42,183 nucleotides of DNA. Source: Chloroflexota bacterium. Lineage in GTDB: Bacteria; Chloroflexota; Limnocylindria; P2-11E. The notes below the pieces were generated by a model that did no database searches, was not told where the DNA came from, and was given only the letters and a program-made list of their open reading frames with translations. This document shows positions 15,143-23,149 of the stretch, one piece after another (the first letter of the stretch is position 1; each line of letters opens with the position of its first letter). The translations under genes and the position numbers were made by a program. The stretch is from assembly GCA_016183435.1 (NCBI GenBank), contig JACPEQ010000042.1, forward strand, positions 1 to 42,183, read 5' to 3'.

Positions 15143-17518
15143 ATGACCGGCGAACGGACGTTGCGGATCCTCGAGCTCACGGCGGTGCGTGAGCTGCTCG
15201 CGGAGCGCACCTCGTTCACGCCCGGGCGCGAGCTCGCGCTCGGCGTCGCTCCGGCCACCGACGTCGGTGACGCCGAGCGGCTGCAGGACGAGACGCAGGC
15301 CGCGCGAGACCTCGTGCGCGCCACGCCGTCAGCCGGCCTGCGCGGCGCGCGCGACATCCGCGACGCCCTCCAGCGCGCCCGGCTGGGCGGCATGCTCGAC
15401 CCCGAGCAGCTCGTGGCGGTCACCGCGACGGTGCGCGCCGCAGAGGCGTTGTTCGCGCACGTGCGGTCGTATCCACCGCTCGCCACACGCACCCGCTTCG
15501 CGCGTCCGCCGCTGGAGGTCGCGCAGGCCATCGAGCACGCGATCTCCCCCGAGGCCGAGGTGCTCGACCGCGCGAGCGTGGCCCTGGCGAGCGCGCGCGC
15601 CGAGCTGCGGTCCGCGCAGGCGCGGCTGCAGCAGCGGGTGGATGCTCTGCTGCGCTCCCCGGCGCTCGCGAAGCTCCTGCAGGAGCCGATCGTCACGCAG
15701 CGCGGCGGCCGCTACGTCGTGCCGGTGAAGGCCGAGAGCGCGTCGCTCGTGAAGGGCATCGTCCACGATCGCTCCGCGAGCGGCGCGACCGTGTTCATCG
15801 AGCCGCTCGACATCCTCGACGCGAACAACCGCATCCGCGAGGCGGAGCTCGCCGAGCGGACCGAGGTGGAGCGGGTGCTCGACGAGCTGTCGCGCCGCGT
15901 CGAGCGCGCCGCCGACGACGAGGAGGCGATGCTGCGCGCGCTCGCCGAGCTCGACCTCATCCTCGCGCGCGCCCAGCTCGCGGAGGTCTGGGATTGCACG
16001 CGTCCGGCGCTGAACGCGAGCGGGACGATCGACCTCATCCGGGCGCGCCACCCGCTGCTCGTCGAGCAGGTCGGGGACGCCATCGTGCCGATCGACGTCC
16101 GCCTCGGCGCTGACGTGACGGCGCTCGTCATCACCGGGCCGAACACCGGCGGCAAGACGGTCACCCTCCGCACGATCGGGTTGCTGACGCTCATGGCCGC
16201 GTGCGGCCTGCAGGTCCCTGCGCAGCGCGGGAGCGCGCTGCCGGTCGTGCGGCGCGTCTTCGCCGACATCGGGGACGAGCAGTCCATCCAGCAGTCGCTC
16301 TCGACGTTCTCGTCACACCTGCGCAACGTCGTGGCCACCCTCGACGAGGCGGAGCGGGGCGACCTGGCGCTCCTCGACGAGATCGGCGCGGGCACGGATC
16401 CGGACGAGGGGGCGGCGCTGGCGATGGCGGTGCTCGAGACCCTGCTCGAGCGCGGGGTCCTCGTCGCGGCGACGACGCACTACCCCGAGCTGAAGGCGTT
16501 CGCCCTGAACACGCCCGGGGTGATGAACGCCAGCGTCGAGTTCGACCCGGTGACGCTCCGGCCGACGTACCGCGTCCACCTCGGGCTGCCGGGCGCGTCG
16601 AACGCGTTCGCCATCGCGTCGCGCCTCGGCCTCTCCGCGTCGATCCTCGAGCGGGCGCAGACGCACCTGTCGGAGCTGCATCGCTCGCTCGAGCGGACGC
16701 TGCGCGAGGCCGAGCGAGCGCGGACGGATCTCGCGCAGCAGCTCGAGTCCGCGCGCATCACCACCGCCGACGCGCAGCGCGCGCTCGACGACGCGCGGCG
16801 CGAGGCCGACCGCATCGCCGAGGAAGCGCGCGCGCAGCTGCGGCGCGCCCGCGCCGAGGCCGATGACGTCCTGCTGCAGGCGCGCCGTGCTATCCGCCAG
16901 GCCGAGGAGGCCCGGGACCGCTCGTCGCGCCGTGACCTCGTCGAGGACGCCCGAGCGGCCCTCGCGGAGGCGGAGGCCGCGCGTGAAGCCCTCTCCTCGC
17001 AGGGGGCTCCGCCCCCCGCACCCCCGGGGCTGCTCCCGACCATCGGCTCAGCGGTCTTCGTCGAAGGGTTCAGCGATCCAGGGACCCTGATGGCGGTGGA
17101 CGAGAAGGGGATGGCGGAGGTCGCCGCCGGCGCGCTGCGGCTGCGCGTGTCGGCATCCGAGCTGCGCCTCGCTCCGGCCAGCGACCGTCCCCCGGGCGCG
17201 CAGACCGAGGCGCCGCAGCGACGAGGTCGAGCACCCGGACCGAGCGAGGGGCTTCGCCCCGAGCGAGGTCGGAATGAGGTGCCGCTCCAGCTCGACCTCC
17301 GCGGCGCCCGGGCGGAGGAGGCGCTGGCGGTCCTCGACCGCTATCTCAACGACGCGGCGGTCGCCGGCTACGAGCACGTTCGCATCGTCCACGGGAAGGG
17401 GACCGGGGCGCTGCGCGCGGCCGTCCGCGAAGCGCTCGGCCAGCACCCCCTCGTGCGCGAGGTCGCCACGGCCGGCCGCTCCGAAGGCGGCGACGGCGCG
17501 ACCATCGTCACGCTCTGA
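15143..17518 (+). CDS. mutS2: MutS2 family protein with C-terminal Smr domain
   Basis: VITGPNTGGKTVTLRTIGLLTLMA Walker A, LLDEIGAGTDPDEGAALA, C-terminal LDLRGARAEEALAVLDRYLNDA...HGKGTGALRAAV. Confidence 0.95.
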   Translation: MTGERTLRILELTAVRELLAERTSFTPGRELALGVAPATDVGDAERLQDETQAARDLVRATPSAGLRGARDIRDALQRARLGGMLDPEQLVAVTATVRAAEALFAHVRSYPPLATRTRFARPPLEVAQAIEHAISPEAEVLDRASVALASARAELRSAQARLQQRVDALLRSPALAKLLQEPIVTQRGGRYVVPVKAESASLVKGIVHDRSASGATVFIEPLDILDANNRIREAELAERTEVERVLDELSRRVERAADDEEAMLRALAELDLILARAQLAEVWDCTRPALNASGTIDLIRARHPLLVEQVGDAIVPIDVRLGADVTALVITGPNTGGKTVTLRTIGLLTLMAACGLQVPAQRGSALPVVRRVFADIGDEQSIQQSLSTFSSHLRNVVATLDEAERGDLALLDEIGAGTDPDEGAALAMAVLETLLERGVLVAATTHYPELKAFALNTPGVMNASVEFDPVTLRPTYRVHLGLPGASNAFAIASRLGLSASILERAQTHLSELHRSLERTLREAERARTDLAQQLESARITTADAQRALDDARREADRIAEEARAQLRRARAEADDVLLQARRAIRQAEEARDRSSRRDLVEDARAALAEAEAAREALSSQGAPPPAPPGLLPTIGSAVFVEGFSDPGTLMAVDEKGMAEVAAGALRLRVSASELRLAPASDRPPGAQTEAPQRRGRAPGPSEGLRPERGRNEVPLQLDLRGARAEEALAVLDRYLNDAAVAGYEHVRIVHGKGTGALRAAVREALGQHPLVREVATAGRSEGGDGATIVTL
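16991..17020. repeat. GC-rich hairpin repeat, inverted orientation, inside mutS2
   Basis: Reverse complement reads GCGGGGGGC-GGA-GCCCCCTGCGAGGAGAG, matching the arm and tail of the copy at 38917-38945. Confidence 0.65.
17186..17227. repeat. 42-bp dispersed repeat, copy 2, in-frame inside mutS2 linker
   Basis: CGTCCCCCGGGCGCGCAGACCGaGGCGCCGCAGCGACGAGGT. Confidence 0.85.
17241..17270. repeat. GC hairpin CGAGCGAGGGGC-TTC-GCCCCGAGCGAGGTC inside mutS2 linker
   Basis: GGGGC/GCCCC arms flanked by direct GAGCGAGG. Confidence 0.6.
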
Positions 17519-17559
17519 CCGCGCTATCCTCCGCCCGGCACGATGGTCCGCTGACGCAG

Positions 17560-18063
17560 GTGGGGAGGACGGGTCCCGCAGCAGCGGATCGAGAGTCTTC
17601 ACAGGGCCCGCGGCGAAGCGCGATCCTCGTGACGCGCGATGGCCGCGGCCGTGTCTTGCTCGTCCGGCAGCGGGGCGGGCCGTTCAGGGGGACGTGGCTC
17701 CTGCCGGGCGGAGGCCTCGAGGCAGGGGAGTCCTTCGAGGACGCGCTGCGCCGCGAGGTGCGCGAGGAGACCGGCCTCGAGTGCGGGCGCGTCCGCGAGG
17801 TCGCCCGCTACGACGTCCGCGCGGGCGCGTTCCACGGTGACGTCCTCCTCTACGCGGGCGAGGCGCACGGCTCCCCGCGCATCGGAGACGACGGCGAGCC
17901 TGTCCAGTGGGCCGACGTGGACCGGGAGGAGGCGCACCCCGTCCTCTTGCGCGAGCTCGTCGATGCGGGTGTCCTTGACGTGGACGCCTCCGTCATCGAT
18001 GGTCGCGCCGCAGCGCTCGGGATCCGCATCCGGCGGATCCCTCCGGAGGAGGTCCGGACCTAG
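17560..18063 (+). CDS. NUDIX hydrolase
   Basis: NUDIX box GGGLEAGESFEDALRREVREETGLE; start uncertain. Confidence 0.93.
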   Translation: MGRTGPAAADRESSQGPRRSAILVTRDGRGRVLLVRQRGGPFRGTWLLPGGGLEAGESFEDALRREVREETGLECGRVREVARYDVRAGAFHGDVLLYAGEAHGSPRIGDDGEPVQWADVDREEAHPVLLRELVDAGVLDVDASVIDGRAAALGIRIRRIPPEEVRT

Positions 18064-20582
18064 CGATCCGGCCCCTTCGGCGGGGGTGTCGCCGTGGGGG
18101 CGGGCGTTGGGGAGGCCGTGAGGCCGGGTGGCAGCGTCACCCCGGGCGGCAGCGGGAAGGGCACGAACGTGAAGGTCGGCCGCGGCGAGGCGCTCGTTCG
18201 CGGGCCGCTCGGCGACGGCGACGGCGTCGGCGACGCGCTCGGGCTCGGACACGGCGCTTCGGTGACCAGCGACCAGGTGTACCGGTTGTACGAGTGCGCC
18301 CCCTTCTGCGCGTCCGCGATCCACCGCTGCGTGTACGGCGCCCAGGTCCCCGGTCCGATCTCGCGGATACGCATGCCGACCGTCGCGCTGCCGTCCGGCT
18401 TCGGGCAGCCCTGCACGTACCAGTTGTCCGTCGTGCGCGGCTCGGTGCCTTTGAGGAAGAGCTCGGGCGAGGCGAAGGGGGAGAGCTTGGAGGGCAGCAT
18501 GCCCGACCCGTATCCGCCGTACGCGCCCGGGGCGGCCACGACGTTCGCGCTCACCACGTTGGCGGGACGCTCCCAGTCCTTCACCTCGACGCCGGCGAGC
18601 ACTTCCTTCATGTACTCGCGCCACAGCTGGCCGGGACCCATCGCGCTGAAGAAGTCCCGGCTGCTCATCTTGTCGCCGTTGCTGTTGCCCATCCAGACGC
18701 CGGTGACGAGCTGCGGGACGTAGCCGACCGAATACACGTCCTTCAGGTCGTCGGTCGTCCCCGTCTTCAGCGCGGCGGGCCGCCCGATGTTCGTCCACTG
18801 CCCGAAGACGTAGCTGCGGTCGGGCCGGGTCGTCTCCTTGAGGATGTCGTTCATGATGTAGGCGAGGCCCGGGTCGAGCACGCGCTTCTGCTCGTAGTCC
18901 TTGTGCTCCCACACGACCTTCCCGTGCGGATCCTCGACCTTCAGGATGTAGGTCGGCGAGACGCGGAGACCCATGTTCGCGAGCACACCGAACGCGCTCG
19001 TCATGTCCGCGAGCTTCACCTCGCGCGCGCCGAGCGTGAGCGAGAGGCCGACGCGTGCCGGATCGATCGGCGTCGTGATCCCCATCTCTTTGGCCGTCTG
19101 GATCGTGTCCTCGATCCCGGAGTACTGGTGCAGGAACTTCACGGCGGGCACGTTGCGCGACTCACGGATCGCCTGTCGCATCGTCAGCGGGCCGTGGTAC
19201 TGGAGGTCGGCGTTCTCCGGGCAGTAGCCGCATTCGGTCTTCGGGTCGAACCTCGGCGCGGAGAACTTCGCGGGATCCGCCTTGCCGGTGAAGTCCGTGC
19301 GCACGTCGACGACGACCGTCGCCGCCGTGGCGCCCTTCTTGAGCGCCGTCAGGTAGTTGAAGACCTTGAAGGCGGATCCCGGCTGGCGCAGGGCGATGCC
19401 GGCGACGTCGTACTGGCCCTGGACCTTCAGGTCCTCCCTGTTGTAGTAGTCGACGGACCCGACGTACGAGAGCACCTCGCCCGTCTTGGGATCGATGGAG
19501 ACGAGGCCGGCGTTCCACACGTTCCGCTCGTGCAGGGTCTCGACCCAGAGCTTCACCTGCTTCTCGGCGGCGGCCTGCTTCTGCATGTCGAGCGTGGTCG
19601 TGACCCTGAAGCCGCCGCGCGTGACGGCGCTCTCGTCGCCGCCGAGGATGCGGGTGAGCTGGTCGCGCACCTGGAAAACGAAGTGCGGCGCGGCGATGGT
19701 CGTGATCTGCTTCCCGGCGACCTTGATCGGCTCCTTGTCGGCGGCCTCGCCCGCCGCGGTCGTGATCGCGCTGATGTCCTCCATCTGCCGCAGGACGTAG
19801 GACCGCCGCTCCTCCGCGCGCTCGACGTTCTCGGGCTGTGCGGGATCGAGCACCGACGGTGCCTGCGGCAGCCCGGCCAGGAGCGCGGCCTCCGCGAGGG
19901 TCAGCTGCGAGAGCTCCTTGCCAAAGTACGTCTGCGCCGCGGCCTTCACGCCGTAGGCCTGGTTCCCGTAGTAGATCTGGTTGAAGTAGAGCTCGAGGAT
20001 CTCGCGCTTCGAGTAGGTCTGCGTGACCTGGACGGCGAGGATCTGCTCGCGGATCTTGCGGTTGAAGGTGACCTCGCCGCCCACGATGCGCTGCTTCACG
20101 AGCTGCTGGGTGATGGTCGAAGCGCCGCCCTGCCCCGTCGAGCGCCCAAGCGCGTACGAGTACGCCGCGCGGGCGATGCCGAGCACGTCGACGCCGGGGT
20201 TCGTCCAGAACGTCTTGTCCTCGGCGGCGACGGTCGCGTCGATGAGCACCTGCGGGACGTCGTCGAGCTTCACGGCCTCCCGGCGCTCGACCTCGAACTG
20301 GTACAGCAGCTCGGTGCCGGACCGGTCGTAGACCTTCGTCGAGAGCGCGAGCGGGTCCTTTGCGAGGTCCTGCGGCGAGGGCAGGTCCCGCGTGACGTCG
20401 GCCAGCCACATCGCGCCCGCCACGACGGGCACGGCGGCGAGCGCCAGGAGGAGCGCGACCACCAATGGCGGGAGGACCACGAGGCCGCGGCGGACCGGGC
20501 CGGCCTGGCCCTTGCGCCGCAGCGTCCGGTACGGTCCGCGCCGCAGCGCGTGATCGCGAGACCTGTCCCTTCCGATGCTCAT
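18060..20582 (-). CDS. Class A penicillin-binding protein (transglycosylase/transpeptidase, PBP1A type)
   Basis: 840 aa; VAAEDKTFWTNPGVDVLGIARA, GGASTITQQLVKQ, RQPGSAFKVFNY, KTGTTDDLKDVYSVGYVPQLVTGVW; Pro/Ser/Thr-rich C-terminus. Confidence 0.95.
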   Translation of the reverse strand: MSIGRDRSRDHALRRGPYRTLRRKGQAGPVRRGLVVLPPLVVALLLALAAVPVVAGAMWLADVTRDLPSPQDLAKDPLALSTKVYDRSGTELLYQFEVERREAVKLDDVPQVLIDATVAAEDKTFWTNPGVDVLGIARAAYSYALGRSTGQGGASTITQQLVKQRIVGGEVTFNRKIREQILAVQVTQTYSKREILELYFNQIYYGNQAYGVKAAAQTYFGKELSQLTLAEAALLAGLPQAPSVLDPAQPENVERAEERRSYVLRQMEDISAITTAAGEAADKEPIKVAGKQITTIAAPHFVFQVRDQLTRILGGDESAVTRGGFRVTTTLDMQKQAAAEKQVKLWVETLHERNVWNAGLVSIDPKTGEVLSYVGSVDYYNREDLKVQGQYDVAGIALRQPGSAFKVFNYLTALKKGATAATVVVDVRTDFTGKADPAKFSAPRFDPKTECGYCPENADLQYHGPLTMRQAIRESRNVPAVKFLHQYSGIEDTIQTAKEMGITTPIDPARVGLSLTLGAREVKLADMTSAFGVLANMGLRVSPTYILKVEDPHGKVVWEHKDYEQKRVLDPGLAYIMNDILKETTRPDRSYVFGQWTNIGRPAALKTGTTDDLKDVYSVGYVPQLVTGVWMGNSNGDKMSSRDFFSAMGPGQLWREYMKEVLAGVEVKDWERPANVVSANVVAAPGAYGGYGSGMLPSKLSPFASPELFLKGTEPRTTDNWYVQGCPKPDGSATVGMRIREIGPGTWAPYTQRWIADAQKGAHSYNRYTWSLVTEAPCPSPSASPTPSPSPSGPRTSASPRPTFTFVPFPLPPGVTLPPGLTASPTPAPTATPPPKGPDR

Positions 20583-20588
20583 AGTCTA
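20582..20588. promoter_or_regulatory. Putative shared symmetric -10 (ATAGTCTAT at 20581-20589) between PBP1A and tyrS
   Basis: TAGTCT on + (20582-20587) and TAGACT on - (20588-20583). Confidence 0.4.
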
Positions 20589-20595
20589 TTCGTCC

Positions 20596-21834
20596 ATGCC
20601 TTCAACACTCCCGGTGGGACCCGTCCTCCGGCCTAACGAAGAGCAGCTCCAGGAGTTCCTCACGCGTGCCGTTTCCCAGGTGGTCGTGCGCGAAGAGCTC
20701 GAGCGCTGCCTGCGGACAGGCGAGCGACAGCTTCGTGTCAAGCAGGGATTCGATCCGACGACGAAGAACCTCCACATCGGCCACGCTGTGGGCCTCCGCA
20801 AGCTGAAGAAGCTCGCACAGTGGGGACACGAGATCGTCCTGATCGTCGGCGACTGGACCACGCAGATCGGGGATCCGACCGACCGGGACATCACGCGGCC
20901 GACCAAGTCTCGCGACGAGGTGATGGAGAACGCGAGGACGTACCTCGACCAGTTCCATCTGATCGTGCCGCGTGAGGGGACGCGCACCGTTCTCCAGGAC
21001 GAGTGGTTCGGCACGTTCGGATTGCGCGACGTGATCGACCTGACCGCGCGGTTCACCGTGCAGCAGATGCTCGCTCGGGAGGAGTTCCGCAAGCGACAGG
21101 CGGCCGGGACCCCGATCCCGATCAAGGATCTCCTCTACCCGCTGCTCCAGGCATACGACTCTGTCGCCATCGAGGCGGACGTCGAGCTCGGAGGTACGGA
21201 TCAGCTGTTCAACATCCTCGCGGGGCGAGAGCTGCAGGAGATGCTCGGCCAGCGCCCGCAGTGGGTGTTCATCGTGGAGCTGCTCGAAGGCCTCGACGGC
21301 GAGAAGATGAGCAAGTCCAAGCCGGCGACCGGCGTCTGGATCGCCGATCCGCCGAACGAGATGTTCGGCAAGACGATGTCGATCGCCGATGCGCTCATGC
21401 CGCACTGGTTCGAGTGGGGGACAGAGATGCCGATGGCCGAGGTACGCGCGACGCTCGATGCGCTCGGCCGCAAGGAGGTCCATCCGCGCGAGGCGAAGGA
21501 ACGTCTGGCCCGTCGGATCGTCACGGAGTTCCACTCGGCCGCGGCGGCGGAAGACGCGGCACGCGCCTTCGCGCGGCAGTTCCGCGAGCGTCAGGCGCCG
21601 GATGAGATCCCGATCAAGGCCGTCTCGCGCGACGGCGAGAACAGCATTCCCATCGTCGACCTGCTCGTGCGTGCAGAGCTGCAGCCGAGCCGCGGCGCGG
21701 CGAAGCGTCTCGTCGAGCAGCGCGGCGTCCGCGTCGATGAGGTACCCGCTGACCTGACGACGACGGTGCCCACGACCGGAGAGCCGGTCGTCCGGTATGG
21801 CCCCCGCAGCTTCGCCCGCATCCGCTGGACCTAG
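20596..21834 (+). CDS. tyrS: Tyrosyl-tRNA synthetase
   Basis: GFDPTTKNLHIGHAVGLRKLKKLAQWGHEIVLIVGDWTTQIGDPT, KMSKSKP, C-terminal S4-like domain. ATG 20596 preferred over 20575. Confidence 0.95.
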   Translation: MPSTLPVGPVLRPNEEQLQEFLTRAVSQVVVREELERCLRTGERQLRVKQGFDPTTKNLHIGHAVGLRKLKKLAQWGHEIVLIVGDWTTQIGDPTDRDITRPTKSRDEVMENARTYLDQFHLIVPREGTRTVLQDEWFGTFGLRDVIDLTARFTVQQMLAREEFRKRQAAGTPIPIKDLLYPLLQAYDSVAIEADVELGGTDQLFNILAGRELQEMLGQRPQWVFIVELLEGLDGEKMSKSKPATGVWIADPPNEMFGKTMSIADALMPHWFEWGTEMPMAEVRATLDALGRKEVHPREAKERLARRIVTEFHSAAAAEDAARAFARQFRERQAPDEIPIKAVSRDGENSIPIVDLLVRAELQPSRGAAKRLVEQRGVRVDEVPADLTTTVPTTGEPVVRYGPRSFARIRWT

Positions 21835-21838
21835 ACGG

Positions 21839-23149
21839 ATGGAAGGGGGCTCGCCCCCCGCGAAGAGCACCATCGTCGCCGTGGTGCCCTTCGGCGCCGT
21901 CGTCGAGGGCGGGGCCGACGAGGACACGGAGCGTCCCGGCCGCTGGGCGCGTCAGATCGCGCGGCGGCTGGTGGATCGGTTCGCCGGCGAAGAGACGCTC
22001 GAGGTCCGGCCCGTGATCCTCGTGGCGATGCCCGAGACCTCCTCGCAGGCGGGGTACCTCGTCTTCGGGTCGACGCCTGACGCGTCGCTCGCCGCGCGGT
22101 ACGCGCGCTCGCTCGGCGCCACCCATGCGTTGACCGGGACGTATCGCGAGAGCCCGACCGCGGGGAAGCTCGAGGCCGCGCTCGTTGACGCTGGCGGGCA
22201 CGTGGTCGCGACGTTCGCGCGCGACATCGCGGAGGGCGGGCTGCACCTGGTCGAGCCGGCGCTCGCGACGTGGCTGGCGTCGGCGCTCGGCGTGACGGCG
22301 GAGCATGACCTGGCCGCTCCCGTCACCGTCAACTCACAGGCCTACGAGACGCTGCTGGTCGGCATGGACGCCGAGGTCGACGCGACCCTGCTGCGCGAGA
22401 GCGATCCCAAGGGTGCCAGCGCGGCGATCGCGCGAGCGGCGGCCGCATACACGCTGGCAGCGCACGCCGACCCGGCGGCCGCCGTCGTCGAGGAGCGCAT
22501 CCTGCTGATGGCCGCCTCGGCGATCGAGAACGATCAGCAGGCGCTCGTGCTCGAGCCGCTCGAGACGCTGGCCGAGACGCGGCCGGCGTCGTGGCGCCTG
22601 CAATACATGCTCGGCGAGGTCCGCCGCACGAGCGGGGACCTGAACGGCGCGATCGTGGCCTTCGAGCATGCGGACGCGCTCCAGCCGCTGCGTCCCGGGG
22701 ACTCCCTCACGCTCGCTCAGCTCCAGATCGCGGCCGGAGCGCCCGCGGTCGCCGCGGCACGCCTGCGCCGGATCGTCCGCGGGGGCGCCGAGGCGCCGGT
22801 CGCCGCCACGGCCCGACGGCTGCTGCTCGGCGTGCGGCATCCCGAGCTCGAGAAGGACCTCGAGACCGCCGGCAAGATCGCCGTGGACGGCCAGCTCGCG
22901 CGTGCCGCCGAGGCCGAGGCGGCGTTCGACCGCGTGCTCGCTGCCGAGCCCGATCTCTGGGAGGCGCACTTCGGCCGCGGTCTGCTGGCGCGGCAGCGCG
23001 GCGACGCCGACGCCGCGCAGGCGTCGTTCCAGCGCGCGATCGATCTCAACCCCGCGGCGGCGGAGCTCGTCAAAGACCTGGGCACGGTCGGCGAGCGGGC
23101 AGGTCGAGCCCGGGGGCGGAAGGGGGCGAAGCCCCCCGCGAAGAACTAG
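21839..23149 (+). CDS. TPR-repeat protein, hypothetical
   Basis: ATG 21839 in ORF 21797..23149; TPR-like helices (AEAEAAFDRVLAAEPDLWEAHFGRGLLARQRGDADAAQASFQRAIDLNPAAAEL). Confidence 0.75.
   Translation: MEGGSPPAKSTIVAVVPFGAVVEGGADEDTERPGRWARQIARRLVDRFAGEETLEVRPVILVAMPETSSQAGYLVFGSTPDASLAARYARSLGATHALTGTYRESPTAGKLEAALVDAGGHVVATFARDIAEGGLHLVEPALATWLASALGVTAEHDLAAPVTVNSQAYETLLVGMDAEVDATLLRESDPKGASAAIARAAAAYTLAAHADPAAAVVEERILLMAASAIENDQQALVLEPLETLAETRPASWRLQYMLGEVRRTSGDLNGAIVAFEHADALQPLRPGDSLTLAQLQIAAGAPAVAAARLRRIVRGGAEAPVAATARRLLLGVRHPELEKDLETAGKIAVDGQLARAAEAEAAFDRVLAAEPDLWEAHFGRGLLARQRGDADAAQASFQRAIDLNPAAAELVKDLGTVGERAGRARGRKGAKPPAKN
21841..21866. repeat. GC hairpin repeat at 5' end of the TPR ORF
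   Basis: GGAAGGGGGC-TC-GCCCCCCGCGAAGA. Confidence 0.8.
23118..23144. repeat. GC hairpin repeat at 3' end of the TPR ORF (direct copy)
   Basis: GGAAGGGGGC-GAA-GCCCCCCGCGAAGA; arms identical to 21841-21866, loop differs. Confidence 0.8.

Noticed and set aside
15712-16395. Ser/Arg-rich minus-strand ORFs opposite mutS2, and similar elsewhere
   Set aside because: Typical out-of-frame translation of GC-rich genes.
18294-20636. 780-aa plus-strand ORF opposite PBP1A
   Set aside because: Antisense shadow ORF; PBP1A motifs on the minus strand are unambiguous.
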